This document shows, piece by piece, positions 5,592 to 13,195 of a DNA stretch of 47,805 nt. The DNA lies in assembly GCF_009935845.1 (NCBI RefSeq), contig NZ_QWEK01000010.1, positions 1 through 47,805 on the forward strand, read 5' to 3'. This stretch comes from Pseudoflavonifractor sp. 524-17. GTDB taxonomy: Bacteria; Bacillota; Clostridia; Oscillospirales; Oscillospiraceae. The notes beneath the pieces are model-generated. The model worked only from the letters and a program-made list of their open reading frames with translations. It did not search any database and was not told the DNA's origin. Each line of letters starts with the position of its first letter. The first letter of the stretch is position 1. Both the position numbers and the translations under genes were made by a program.

Positions 5592-5900
5592 ATGGCAATG
5601 ACGGCAACCCAGCAGATCACCATCAGCTCCAAGGAGCGGGTCTGCATCAACTGTACGCAGTACCGCCAGTGCTGGCGGGAGGACCCCGTACCGGGGGAGG
5701 TCTACAAGACCATGACCCCGCTCAGCTTTGGTTACTGCATCCTGCATGAGCGCCAGCGCGGGGTCCTGTACCGGCCCTGCAGGGACTACGAAGTAAAAGA
5801 AAACTCCCGGCATCTGGAAAGGCAGACGCCGGAGAGAAAAGAGGTGAGAGACGATGGCGAAACCGAATCGAATGGTCAGCGTACATCGCTGTTTCTTTGA
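5592..5900 (+). CDS. cysteine-cluster protein
   Basis: A 102-residue protein. ATG 5592 follows AAAGGAGG; the upstream open frame runs through the promoter and is not coding. Residues 18-25 carry CINCTQYRQC, with another Cys in FGYCIL and RPCRDYEV, a likely zinc- or metal-binding cluster. Several other small proteins here share the C-x2-C pattern (22430, 24038, 30833, 32695, 47709). It is the first gene behind the repressible consensus promoter, and its 3' end overlaps the next gene by 47 bp. Function unknown. Confidence 0.7.
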   Translation: MAMTATQQITISSKERVCINCTQYRQCWREDPVPGEVYKTMTPLSFGYCILHERQRGVLYRPCRDYEVKENSRHLERQTPERKEVRDDGETESNGQRTSLFL

Positions 5901-6087
5901 AAACCATGCAGCAGAGGTCAAGAACGTGATCGGCCTGATGACAAAAAGAGACAGCCTGAGCAATGATGACCTTCAGGCTGTCAGGGTATTGACGGACCTC
6001 TACGAGGACCTGATTATTCACGGCAAAGGAATTGGTGCGCTGAATCAGGCAGATTGTAGAAGTAATGGTTCTTTAGAATCCCAATGA
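5854..6087 (+). CDS. hypothetical 77-residue protein
   Basis: ATG 5854 follows GAGGTGAGAG inside the previous gene. The product is helical (AAEVKNVIGLMTKRD, then LSNDDLQAVRVLTDLYEDLI) with one early Cys and His. The overlap suggests translational coupling with the cysteine-cluster gene. It is convergent with the gene at 6307. No family recognised. Confidence 0.6.
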   Translation: MAKPNRMVSVHRCFFENHAAEVKNVIGLMTKRDSLSNDDLQAVRVLTDLYEDLIIHGKGIGALNQADCRSNGSLESQ

Positions 6088-6307
6088 AAATGATGCCTTC
6101 TTCGCCGGTGAACTTCTCAAAGTGGTCGTAAAAGAGATGTTCTTCTTTTGTCAAAGGATTCCCGTCAAATCCATCTGGGTACCTAAAGAACCACAAGCTA
6201 TTGGTGGCCTGTACATATGAATCTGCGAACTTGGACAACTCCTCGTTAATGTCCTGTGCGGTGCACTTCATTGTGGATAGGTCGCAATACAAAACAAATT
6301 GGAGCAC
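6014..6307 (-). CDS. small protein resembling the Cas2/VapD/SinR-type ferredoxin-like fold
   Basis: A 97-residue protein. I choose GTG 6307 because GAGGAGG lies 7 bp upstream. The sequence begins with a hydrophobic strand (LQFVLYCDLST), then a helix (AQDINEELSKFA), a strand reading VQATNSLWFFRYPDG, an acidic helix and a strand EEGIIFIGIL. This beta-alpha-beta order with a conserved-looking 'ATNSLWF' resembles small SinR/VapD-like proteins, some of which are RNases. It has its own promoter (TATAAT at 6359-6364 on the minus strand) and stands alone against the rightward genes, like a moron. The fold is inference. Confidence 0.55.
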   Translation of the reverse strand: MLQFVLYCDLSTMKCTAQDINEELSKFADSYVQATNSLWFFRYPDGFDGNPLTKEEHLFYDHFEKFTGEEGIIFIGILKNHYFYNLPDSAHQFLCRE

Positions 6308-6358
6308 TTGCCTTCCCTCCTCTCTCCGAATACTCGGCTTGGCAGAGCCTGTACTTGG

Positions 6359-6427
6359 ATTATAGCAGGAGGACAACCACAAAACAACAAAAAGCGCCCT
6401 TGCCGGTAAGTGCATACCAGCAAGGGC
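6359..6427 (-). promoter_or_regulatory. leftward promoter preceded by a leftward terminator
   Basis: On the minus strand, a hairpin (6396-6427, arms GCCCTTGC/GCAAGGGC plus GGTA/TACC) is followed by GCTTTTTGTTGTTTT, an intrinsic terminator. Immediately after comes TTGTTT-17-TATAAT. This insulates and then starts transcription of the gene at 6307. Confidence 0.65.
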
Positions 6428-6443
6428 AGAGGGGAGTGACATA

Positions 6444-6650
6444 ATGCCACGCTCAAAAAAGACAGACGCCCAGCGGCGGGCGGAGCGATTCAACGAGCAC
6501 TATCGCGTTGGAAAGGCCCGTCTGCAATTACATGAGCCGGAAATTGCCGCCACGCTGGGCATGGGAGAATCTACGCTCCGGAAGTACAAACGAAGACCAG
6601 ATATGTTCTCTCTTGGGCAGCTCGTACGGCTGGGCCGGGTGTTCGATTGA
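6444..6650 (+). CDS. small HTH protein
   Basis: A 68-residue basic protein with a helix-turn-helix in its second half: EIAATLGMGESTLRKYKRRP, then MFSLGQLVRLGRVF. The first 30 residues are rich in Arg and Lys. This pattern occurs in small phage regulators downstream of the switch region. ATG follows GGGGAGTG. The copy-2 hairpin repeat follows 40 bp after the stop. Confidence 0.7.
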   Translation: MPRSKKTDAQRRAERFNEHYRVGKARLQLHEPEIAATLGMGESTLRKYKRRPDMFSLGQLVRLGRVFD

Positions 6651-6692
6651 CCTGATGAGGTCTTCCTGGACATCATTAGAGCGCAAAAATAG

Positions 6693-6720
6693 CCCCATCC
6701 CTGCTAACACAGGGACGGGG
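6693..6720 (+). repeat. hairpin repeat, copy 2
   Basis: CCCCATCCCTG and CAGGGACGGGG form an almost perfect stem around CTAACA. It is closely related to 4587-4614 in sequence and in position after a small HTH gene. Confidence 0.75.
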
Positions 6721-6798
6721 AAGCAGGACCCAACCAGCCAAAATCAGCCCCACTGTCTTGATTATACCTCAGACAGTGGGCAGAAGCAAGGAGGAGAA

Positions 6799-7725
6799 AT
6801 GGACCACTTTATAATTGACCCGGAATTCCGGGACAAGATACCAGCTCCGTCTGCGGAGGAATTTTCCAAATTGGAGGAGAACATCCTTTCTGATGGAGAA
6901 GTCCGAGAGCCGATTGTTGTCTGGAACGAAACGATTGTTGACGGACACCACCGTTGGAAGATCATCCAAGCTCACCCAGAAATTAAGTACAAGGTAAAGC
7001 AGATGGATTTCCCTGACAAATGGGCGGCGATTGCCTGGATGTGTAGGAACCAGTTGGGGCGGAGGAATCTTACCGATAGGCAAAAAGCATATCTGATTGG
7101 AAAGCAATATGAAGCGGAACGAATGACCGAAGGTGCCCCCGCAGGGAACCAAAATGCAAAAAAACAACTTGACCAAAATGGTCAAGTTGATTCGCTACCC
7201 ACTCGTAAACGCATTGCAATTGAAACTGGAACCAGCGAAGGACATGTACAACGCTCAACCGAATTTTCTAGTGGTCTCGACGCAGCCGAAGTTGCTTCCC
7301 CTGGCATCCGGGAATCCGTCCTTTCCGGCGAAGTGAAGGCCCCCAAGAACTTGATTTCCGAAATCCGCAATATCCCGGAAGAGCGCCGCGCGGAGGTAGT
7401 AGAGGCAATCAAGCATGGGGACACCGACACAGCGAAAGCGATTATTCACTGCGCGTCTCCAGCGTATGAGGAACAGGATGAGGTGCAGGAGGAAGACCGC
7501 CCCGCTTATAACATCGAGGATTTTCGGGGTGACCTCACCGCGGCGGTAAAAACGTTTGAGTTTGCGCTCCGACAGCACATGGTCCTGGCCCATATGGATA
7601 TCCTCAAGACCGAGGATGGACGGGAAACGGCAGAGGCTGTCCTAAAGAAAGCGCAGGAGATCATCAAGCGCTATTTCCTGCATATTGAAAGTATCAAACG
7701 GGGAGGAAGCAGACGTGGCACCTAA
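6799..7725 (+). CDS. ParB-like nuclease-domain protein
   Basis: A 308-residue protein. ATG 6799 follows AAGGAGGAG; upstream in-frame codons run through the previous gene and hairpin. The ParB/sulfiredoxin-type domain spans about residues 10-95, with EEFSKLEENILSDGEVREPI and the signature IVDGHHRWKI. A middle part (RRNLTDRQKAYLIGKQYE, then a TSEGHVQR helix) resembles the ParB HTH. The C-terminal third is acidic, then helical. In phages such proteins often stand beside PAPS-reductase-like proteins (IbrA/IbrB pairs), as at 9222 here. It may bind DNA or control transcription; it need not act in partitioning. Confidence 0.85.
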   Translation: MDHFIIDPEFRDKIPAPSAEEFSKLEENILSDGEVREPIVVWNETIVDGHHRWKIIQAHPEIKYKVKQMDFPDKWAAIAWMCRNQLGRRNLTDRQKAYLIGKQYEAERMTEGAPAGNQNAKKQLDQNGQVDSLPTRKRIAIETGTSEGHVQRSTEFSSGLDAAEVASPGIRESVLSGEVKAPKNLISEIRNIPEERRAEVVEAIKHGDTDTAKAIIHCASPAYEEQDEVQEEDRPAYNIEDFRGDLTAAVKTFEFALRQHMVLAHMDILKTEDGRETAEAVLKKAQEIIKRYFLHIESIKRGGSRRGT

Positions 7726-8497
7726 GATTGATTATGTCCTTTTGGATATTAACACAAAGGACATCTACATCGACGAGCTGGGCCAGCGGGACGTTAACCG
7801 CCGCCGCGCACAATTTAATACCATCATGAGGACCTTTGACGAAAACCTTGTGCAGCCTGTTTCGGTTGCGTTTATCGACGGGAAATATTACTGCTTCGAT
7901 GGGCAGATGACGATGAAGGTCTTGAAGGCTAGGAACGGGGGCCGGGACCTGTGTGTAAAATGCAGGGTCTATAACGGCATGACAAAGCTGGACGCCGCAA
8001 AAATGTTTATCCGGCAGCGCGGTACGACCAGCCGGATAAATCTGGCGGACCAGATCAGGGTCAACGGCAATTACGGAGACCAAGCATCTATTGATTTTCA
8101 ACGGCTCACAGAGGAAAACGGATTGGAAATCTCATGGACGGGAAGCAAGGCAAAAAACTCCGTTGTCGCAGTCAGTACATTATGGTCAGAGTTCAACGCG
8201 TTCGCGGATAATGAGATGTATTCCTCTTATATTCGTGTCATCAAGCAGGCCTGGGATGGTGACCCATCCGGAAGCCAAGCGGCGATTTTAAAGGGCCTTG
8301 GGCTGTTCATGCGGACCTATAAGGGCAAGGCCAAAGAGGATATCCTTATTGCGAAGCTGAACAAGAAGCGGCCAAACGACATCGTGCGGGACGCCCAGGC
8401 AGACCGGACAAGCGGCCCCAGGAAGTACGCCGTCCAAATTTTACAGGCCTACAATTTTTCCGCCCGAGAAAAGGACAGACTCCCAAATCTCCTGTAA
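7715..8497 (+). CDS. DUF6551/ParB-like protein
   Basis: A 260-residue protein starting at GTG 7715 (GGGAGG 9 bp upstream), overlapping the ParB-like gene by 11 bp. The N-terminal 110 residues have a ParB-like layout: QRDVNRRRAQFNTIMRTFDENL, then PVSVAFIDGKYYCFDGQMTM, where a diverged DGQ-x3 replaces the usual DGHHR, then AAKMFIRQRGTTSRI. Known DUF6551 proteins have this architecture. The rest is helical and unrecognised. Tight coupling to the gene before it suggests that the two ParB-fold proteins act together. Confidence 0.75.
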   Translation: MAPKIDYVLLDINTKDIYIDELGQRDVNRRRAQFNTIMRTFDENLVQPVSVAFIDGKYYCFDGQMTMKVLKARNGGRDLCVKCRVYNGMTKLDAAKMFIRQRGTTSRINLADQIRVNGNYGDQASIDFQRLTEENGLEISWTGSKAKNSVVAVSTLWSEFNAFADNEMYSSYIRVIKQAWDGDPSGSQAAILKGLGLFMRTYKGKAKEDILIAKLNKKRPNDIVRDAQADRTSGPRKYAVQILQAYNFSAREKDRLPNLL

Positions 8498-8508
8498 GCA
8501 AAAAGAAT

Positions 8509-8540
8509 GCCCCGTCGGATGTAGGGCATCCAACGGGGCG
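8509..8540 (+). repeat. intergenic hairpin before the transglycosylase gene
   Basis: GCCCCGT and GGATG pair with CATCC and ACGGGGC across a short loop. There is no T run, so attenuation or mRNA processing is more likely than termination. The remaining 8541-8630 holds only the AAAGGAGG site for the next gene. Confidence 0.6.
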
Positions 8541-8631
8541 CGAGGGCCTTTGACCTGCCCCTGATGCGCTCCCTGCTGGAGGAGGCGGTGGAACGCCTTG
8601 AACTCAAACGAAATACAAAGGAGGAATTCCA

Positions 8632-9219
8632 ATGCAGCGGAGTAAGTACCAAGGAAGAGTGACGGCGATTACGGGGGCGCTTCTGGCGGGGCTGTGCCTT
8701 TTGCCGGCGCCGGGCGGACGGGCGCAAGCGCCCGGGGCCCAAGCCCTCACGGCGGCGGGGCTCCAGGCGGCGGCGCCGGAGCTGGAATTGGTCCGGCATC
8801 GCTATTTGTCCGCAAACCATGTTGCGCCCATGGCGGCCGCGCCTGGGGAATCGGCGTACCGCCCAGATGTCCCCCTGAGTCCGGAGCTGCAAGGGGCGCT
8901 CTATGACGCCTGCGATACATACGGCATCCCCTACGCGGTAGCCCTGGGCCTCATTGAGGTGGAGAGCAATTTTGACCCAATGGCAGTGAACTCAACGTCC
9001 GGCTGCTATGGCCTGACCCAAATCTCTCCGGTATATTTCCCCAGCGGATTGAGCCCCGCGGAGAACATCCGCGCCGGGATGGCCTACTTAGGGGAGCAGC
9101 TGGAGCGGTATGGTGGGGACCTTCCCGCCGCCCTGCAAAGCTATCACGACGGACACGACACAGGAAAACGCTGGTACGCCAACGCCGTGCTGGAGGCGGC
9201 GCGAAAATATGGTAAATAA
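8632..9219 (+). CDS. secreted lytic transglycosylase (SLT domain)
   Basis: A 195-residue murein hydrolase. The N-terminus is a signal peptide (basic RSKYQGR, then ITGALLAGLCLLPAPGG, then AQA). A 60-residue low-complexity Ala/Pro linker follows. The SLT domain (about 85-195) has the catalytic Glu in GLIEVESNF, then STSGCYGLTQISP, AENIRAGMAYLGEQL and ALQSYHDG. It would cleave peptidoglycan outside the membrane. Its place among early regulatory/replication genes, far from tail and lysis genes, suggests a prophage-expressed cargo function rather than lysis or DNA injection. ATG follows AAAGGAGG. Confidence 0.9.
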   Translation: MQRSKYQGRVTAITGALLAGLCLLPAPGGRAQAPGAQALTAAGLQAAAPELELVRHRYLSANHVAPMAAAPGESAYRPDVPLSPELQGALYDACDTYGIPYAVALGLIEVESNFDPMAVNSTSGCYGLTQISPVYFPSGLSPAENIRAGMAYLGEQLERYGGDLPAALQSYHDGHDTGKRWYANAVLEAARKYGK

Positions 9220-9221
9220 AA

Positions 9222-10013
9222 TTGGGTAAAACAGGAAAAGTATGCGAATATGTGTTAAGCCTGTCCTACGGAAAGGATAGCCTGGCCTGCCTGGGTGCCA
9301 TAGAGGAATTGGGCTGGCCGCTGGACCGCATTGTACATTCTGAGGTGTGGGCTACAGATACCATACCAGCAGACCTACCGCCAATGGTTGAGTTTAAGGC
9401 AAAGGCGGACTCCATTATCAAGGATTGGTGTGGGATCGAGGTGGAGCGCATTCGAGGCCATTTGACCTATGAGCAAGCATTTTATAGGATTCTTGGCGGA
9501 GATAAGCGCTCTGGAGAAATATATGGGTGGCCGTTTCCGAAAGGGCCGTATTGCAACAGTGATGTAAAAATGCCACCACTTGACAAAGTTGAGCGTAGCG
9601 GAATTGTTTATGTTGGTATTGCCGCAGACGAACCGAACCGCTTTCACAATCTATCAGATACCAAAAAAAGCCCACTTGTTGAGGCCGGATGGACAGAATC
9701 GATGTGTCAAGAATGGTGCAAGGAGAACGGCTTGTTGTCTCCAATTTATACCACAGTTACTCGTGGCGGTTGCTGGTTTTGCCACAATCAAAGTGTTAAT
9801 CAGCTACGGCTTCTACGCCGGAATTATCCGGAATACTGGACGCTGATGCTCAAGTGGGACAGCGATAGTCCTGTATCATTTCACTCAGATGGACATACGG
9901 TTCACGATTTTGAGCGGCGATTTCAAGCGGAAGATGATGGATTTCTATCAGCGGATGATAAAAATTTTCGGTGGTCTATGCTAGATGAATCATTGAATTA
10001 CAGACTTTTTTAG
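9222..10013 (+). CDS. PAPS-reductase-family PP-loop protein (IbrA/DndC-like)
   Basis: A 263-residue PP-loop ATPase-like protein. The motif SLSYGKDSLACL (about residues 13-24) is the nucleotide-binding PP-loop. Further on are VHSEVWATDTIPADLP, KGPYCNSDVKMPPLD and a Cys-rich part (GGCWFCHNQS). Family members adenylate or reduce sulfur-containing substrates; the phage forms are largely uncharacterised. Together with the ParB-like genes upstream, it recalls IbrA/IbrB or DndB/DndC pairs, so a role in regulation or DNA sulfur chemistry is conceivable but unproven. The start is uncertain: TTG 9222 is 2 bp past the previous stop, without a good ribosome-binding site. Confidence 0.85.
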   Translation: MGKTGKVCEYVLSLSYGKDSLACLGAIEELGWPLDRIVHSEVWATDTIPADLPPMVEFKAKADSIIKDWCGIEVERIRGHLTYEQAFYRILGGDKRSGEIYGWPFPKGPYCNSDVKMPPLDKVERSGIVYVGIAADEPNRFHNLSDTKKSPLVEAGWTESMCQEWCKENGLLSPIYTTVTRGGCWFCHNQSVNQLRLLRRNYPEYWTLMLKWDSDSPVSFHSDGHTVHDFERRFQAEDDGFLSADDKNFRWSMLDESLNYRLF

Positions 10014-10026
10014 AGGAGGAATCAGG

Positions 10027-10200
10027 ATGCGAGTGAACACCTGGGTAAAACTGACCCACTTTGCGGCGGAGCTGCTATGCGGGGAGCAGGTGAAGCTGTG
10101 CAGCGCGGGGGAGACCCTGCTGGCGGCGTACCTGGACGGGCGGATGGTGCGCCTGTGCCTGGATGCCGCGGGCGTCCCCGTTGTGTCTTCAGCGGAATAA
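10027..10200 (+). CDS. hypothetical 57-residue protein
   Basis: ATG 10027 follows AGAGGAGG. The product (MRVNTWVKLTHFAAELLCGE, then a Leu- and Asp-rich end) is compact and has no membrane segment. Its good ribosome-binding site and position in the operon support it. Function unknown. Confidence 0.6.
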   Translation: MRVNTWVKLTHFAAELLCGEQVKLCSAGETLLAAYLDGRMVRLCLDAAGVPVVSSAE

Positions 10201-10206
10201 AGATAG

Positions 10207-10239
10207 CCGCCTATCCGGCGAGCAAAACCGGACAGGCGG
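10207..10239 (+). repeat. intergenic hairpin
   Basis: CCGCCT...CCGG pairs with CCGG...AGGCGG around a GCAAAA-containing loop. No T run follows. It sits just before the zinc-finger gene at 10259. Confidence 0.6.
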
Positions 10240-10258
10240 CGGGAAAGGGCGTATCACA

Positions 10259-10534
10259 ATGAAATACATAGCTAGAATACCACAGCTTCAGCTGAATTGC
10301 AAGTGGTCCGGCGTGATGTTCAGCTCTTGGGGGGACGTGCAGCAGGATGAGCCGCGTGGATACTGCGCCGTCTGTCAGGCGGAGCTCTACCAATACGACG
10401 AGGGGGATCTATGCCCAGAGTGCGGGGCAGAACAAGGAGGGGATGACGCCTCTTGTGAGACCCGGATGTTCAGCCAGGATAGGGAACCCGCTGCTGCTGC
10501 GGATTTGAGCAACATCCCTGTAAGGCATCTGTAA
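10259..10534 (+). CDS. small zinc-ribbon protein
   Basis: A 91-residue protein. ATG 10259 is preferred over upstream in-frame codons that run through the hairpin; GGGAAAGGG precedes it. CAVC and CPEC (about residues 36-56) form a likely zinc ribbon. The N-terminal KYIARIPQLQLNCKWSG and the tail are unrecognised. Such proteins are frequent before recombination operons in phages; role unknown. Confidence 0.6.
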   Translation: MKYIARIPQLQLNCKWSGVMFSSWGDVQQDEPRGYCAVCQAELYQYDEGDLCPECGAEQGGDDASCETRMFSQDREPAAAADLSNIPVRHL

Positions 10535-10576
10535 AAAAGTAGTTGTCCCTATTTGGGACAGAAAGGATTGACTGCT

Positions 10577-11536
10577 ATGATTGTTCAGCCTGCGTCTATG
10601 GATTTTTCCAATCAGAGGTTTTCCTCCATTATCTACGGTTCCCCAGGCGTTGGAAAGACCACCCTTGCCCTGTCTGCCCCAAACCCGATTCTCATTGATT
10701 TTGATCGAGGCGTGTCCCGGGTCAGGGCCAATCACAGGACGCCCACCATTATGTGTGATACCTACGAGGAGGTTTTGGCTGATATCCGCTCTAAGGAAAT
10801 GGCGGAGTATGAGACCATTGTCATTGACACCGGCGGCAGCTTTGTGACCTTTCTGAAGGACTGGGCATTTCGCACGCAGCCCGGATGCAAAACCAAGGGA
10901 GGCGACTTCAACTCCCTGAAGGGCTTCGGCTTTGTAAAGAACGAGTTTAACCGATTTACAGAGGAGCTTAAAACCATCCAAAACAAGAATGTTATCTATG
11001 TGTTCCACTCCCAGGAGCAGAGCGACAAGGATGGGAGCGCTACCCAACGCCTGCTCTGCGAAGGTTCCGTACGGAACACGGTGTGGAACCCCTGCGACTT
11101 TGGTGGATACGTGCAGATTATCAACGGCAGGCGATATATCTGTTTCTCTCCAGAGCAGGAGTACTTCGCCAAGGGCTGCCACGGCGTCACCGGTAAGCGT
11201 GAGATTCCAGAGCTTGGTGAGGATGACGTTAATTGCTTTATGACCCGACTGTTTGAAGAGGCAAGGACTAATATCACAGCGGAAAATGAGCAATTCGCCC
11301 CTCAGCGTGAGAAATATGAGGCGGCAATGGAGCGGGGCAGGGCCCTGATTGGGGCAGTGGTTGACGTGGATACCGCAAATAAGACCCTTCCGGATTTTCA
11401 GGCGATTGATCATGGCCTGACCTCCAGGAAGGAGCTGACTATACTGTGGAATGCTAACGCCAAAAAGCTGGGGCTTTTCTATGACCGGGTGCTTGGGAAG
11501 TACACACCGGCCCCAGAGCCGAAGGAGGTGGTCTGA
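10577..11536 (+). CDS. phage RecA-like ATPase (Sak4-like), recombination
   Basis: A 319-residue P-loop ATPase. Walker A is YGSPGVGKTTL (about residues 20-30) and Walker B is ETIVIDTGG (about 83-91). ILIDFDRGVSRV and VIYVFHSQEQ fit the RecA/Sak4-type ATP-binding proteins that act with SSB in phage recombination and annealing. ATG 10577 follows AAAGGA. The next gene, a PD-(D/E)XK nuclease, overlaps by one base, and SSB lies downstream, so this is a compact recombination module. A plain 'nucleotide-binding protein' is the safe name. Confidence 0.85.
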   Translation: MIVQPASMDFSNQRFSSIIYGSPGVGKTTLALSAPNPILIDFDRGVSRVRANHRTPTIMCDTYEEVLADIRSKEMAEYETIVIDTGGSFVTFLKDWAFRTQPGCKTKGGDFNSLKGFGFVKNEFNRFTEELKTIQNKNVIYVFHSQEQSDKDGSATQRLLCEGSVRNTVWNPCDFGGYVQIINGRRYICFSPEQEYFAKGCHGVTGKREIPELGEDDVNCFMTRLFEEARTNITAENEQFAPQREKYEAAMERGRALIGAVVDVDTANKTLPDFQAIDHGLTSRKELTILWNANAKKLGLFYDRVLGKYTPAPEPKEVV

Positions 11537-12153
11537 TGGCTTTTCTCATTACCCAGTCGCTGGTTTCCGCATGGGCCTATCTGTTTGACTGTGCGGAGGG
11601 GCAGGAGGACGTGGCCAGGGCGGAATTTGAGCGGACGCTCCACAGAGAAACGGGGGAGCGGACTGAGGCGATGCAGGCTGGAATTGACTTTGAAAATGCC
11701 GTTTACGCGGACGCCGCGGGCTTGCCCTACAGCGCCCCCATGTGGGAGAACGGGATAAAGAAGGTGTCTGACTTTATTCAGGGCGCTCAGGTGCAGGTAA
11801 AGCTTTCCCGGCCCATTGAGGTGGACGGCGAGGAATATCTGGTCTACGGAGTCCTGGACGCCCTGCGGGCCGGAATCATCTACGATGTGAAGTTTACTTC
11901 CGCAAAGGGGGGGCTGGGAGGCCGTGACTTTTATGGGAAATACCTCGACAGCCCCCAACACCCTTTCTACTTCTATCTGGTCCCGGAGGCCCGAGCGTTT
12001 TGCTACCTGCTCTCTGACGGGGAAGACGTCTATGTGGAGCCCTATTTCCCAAATGAGTGCCGGAGCGCTGAGTCCATCATTCGAACGTTTATCCATTCAA
12101 TTGCTGAAATGGGCTATCTGAACCTTTATAGGGAGAAGTGGGTGGCGAAGTGA
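11536..12153 (+). CDS. PD-(D/E)XK nuclease-like protein (phage exonuclease)
   Basis: A 205-residue protein. The nuclease core appears in the middle: a Glu in QAGIDFENAVY, the Asp in VYGVLDALR and the Asp-x-Lys of IIYDVKFTS are in the right order and spacing for a PD-(D/E)XK fold. It would resect or process DNA for the ATPase encoded just upstream. ATG overlaps the previous TGA (ctgATG). Similar ATPase/nuclease pairs occur in many Firmicutes phages. Confidence 0.8.
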   Translation: MAFLITQSLVSAWAYLFDCAEGQEDVARAEFERTLHRETGERTEAMQAGIDFENAVYADAAGLPYSAPMWENGIKKVSDFIQGAQVQVKLSRPIEVDGEEYLVYGVLDALRAGIIYDVKFTSAKGGLGGRDFYGKYLDSPQHPFYFYLVPEARAFCYLLSDGEDVYVEPYFPNECRSAESIIRTFIHSIAEMGYLNLYREKWVAK

Positions 12154-12842
12154 AATCACCTGTTGATACTGCGAAGGGCCGGATTGTGGGGTACGACGAA
12201 AAGCGTGGCGAGCTTTTGATTCGAGCCACCTATGACGATATTCACAATTTGTGCAAGCGGAAGTATAGGGAATGTCTGGTGCAGCTGGTAGATAGCCGCC
12301 CCCTGTCAGATAAGCAGCGAAGAACCTGTTACGCGCTGATCCGGGAGATATCCAACTATACCGGAATGGGGGCGGACCCGACAAAAGAGTGGATGAAATT
12401 GAAATTTATCTTGGATGACCTAAACGAGACTGCTGATAAGATTTTCAGCCTGAGCAACGCCCCTATGTCTCTGGTGTGCGCCTTTCAACGATTTTTGGTG
12501 CGCTTCATCCTGGATTGGGATATCCCCTGTTCTTTTCCACTGCTGAACTTCGTGGACGATGTGCAGGATTATATCTACGCCTGTCTAATATCCAAAAAGT
12601 GTTGCATAACCGGACAACCCGCCCAGCTCCACCATGTGGACCGGGTTGGCATGGGCCGGGACCGCAGCGACATCCTCCACGAAGGGCTGGAGGCGCTGCC
12701 GCTCTCTCCAGAGCTGCATCAGGAGGCCCACACCATGTCGGACCGGGAGTTTTTCGACAAGTACCATCTCCCCGGCGGGATCGTCTTGGATAAGACCCTG
12801 TGCCGCATCTGGCACTTGGGAAAGCAACGCCGGGGCCAATAG
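12150..12842 (+). CDS. HNH-type nuclease of phage recombination module (HNHc_6-like)
   Basis: A 230-residue protein. GTG 12150 gives the GTGA overlap with the previous stop; GTG 12138 is possible, but its GGGAG is too close. The N-terminal half (GRIVGYDEKRGELLIRA, then SRPLSDKQRRTCYALIREI) resembles phage proteins called 'putative HNHc nuclease'. The C-terminal part carries CCITGQPAQLHHVDRVGMG and LSPELHQEAHTM, which supply the metal-binding His residues and Cys. It probably acts in recombination or repair with the two genes upstream. It is not a mobile endonuclease. Confidence 0.8.
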   Translation: MKSPVDTAKGRIVGYDEKRGELLIRATYDDIHNLCKRKYRECLVQLVDSRPLSDKQRRTCYALIREISNYTGMGADPTKEWMKLKFILDDLNETADKIFSLSNAPMSLVCAFQRFLVRFILDWDIPCSFPLLNFVDDVQDYIYACLISKKCCITGQPAQLHHVDRVGMGRDRSDILHEGLEALPLSPELHQEAHTMSDREFFDKYHLPGGIVLDKTLCRIWHLGKQRRGQ

Positions 12843-12883
12843 CAGGTATGTGTTCCTGCATCAACACAAAAAGGAGAGTAAAC

Positions 12884-13195
12884 ATGGTGACTAAAAATTT
12901 CCCCCGCGACTATTTGCGCCGGGAGTTGGATTTACCTTTTGCATCTGTTGAGAACCACATTGTAGACCAGAGCCGCTGGTCCATCCATCACGAAATTGTT
13001 TTCCGGGACAAGGACGGAAAATTCTACCAGACCTGTTACAGTGTTGGCGCAACGGAGTGCCAGGACGAGGGCCCTTGGGATGACGAGCCTGTTGTGCAGT
13101 GCGTTCAGGTCGAGCAACAGAAGGTGCTTGTGCTGAGGTGGGTTCCTGTAGAGGGAGACGAGAAGGAGACCCCTGATGGACTGGACACCCCTTGA
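12884..13195 (+). CDS. hypothetical 103-residue phage protein
   Basis: ATG 12884 follows AAAGGAGAG. The product begins TKNFPRDYLRRELDLPF and continues with beta-strand-like segments (HHEIVFRDKDGKFYQTCYSV, then VQCVQVEQQKVLVLRWVPV). Small proteins with this opening are common between recombination and replication genes in Firmicutes phages. Function unknown. Confidence 0.65.
   Translation: MVTKNFPRDYLRRELDLPFASVENHIVDQSRWSIHHEIVFRDKDGKFYQTCYSVGATECQDEGPWDDEPVVQCVQVEQQKVLVLRWVPVEGDEKETPDGLDTP

Noticed and set aside
6508-6798. In-frame upstream part of the ParB-like ORF
   Set aside because: It overlaps the 6444 HTH gene out of frame and the hairpin repeat; ATG 6799 has AAGGAGGAG.
8541-8631. 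Short frame reading MRSLLEEAVERLELKRNTKEE
   Set aside because: No ribosome-binding site, opens after a stop in the hairpin and overlaps the next gene's start; too weak.
10409-11413. 334-codon minus-strand frame
   Set aside because: Antisense to the RecA-like ATPase; composition biased and no plausible domain.
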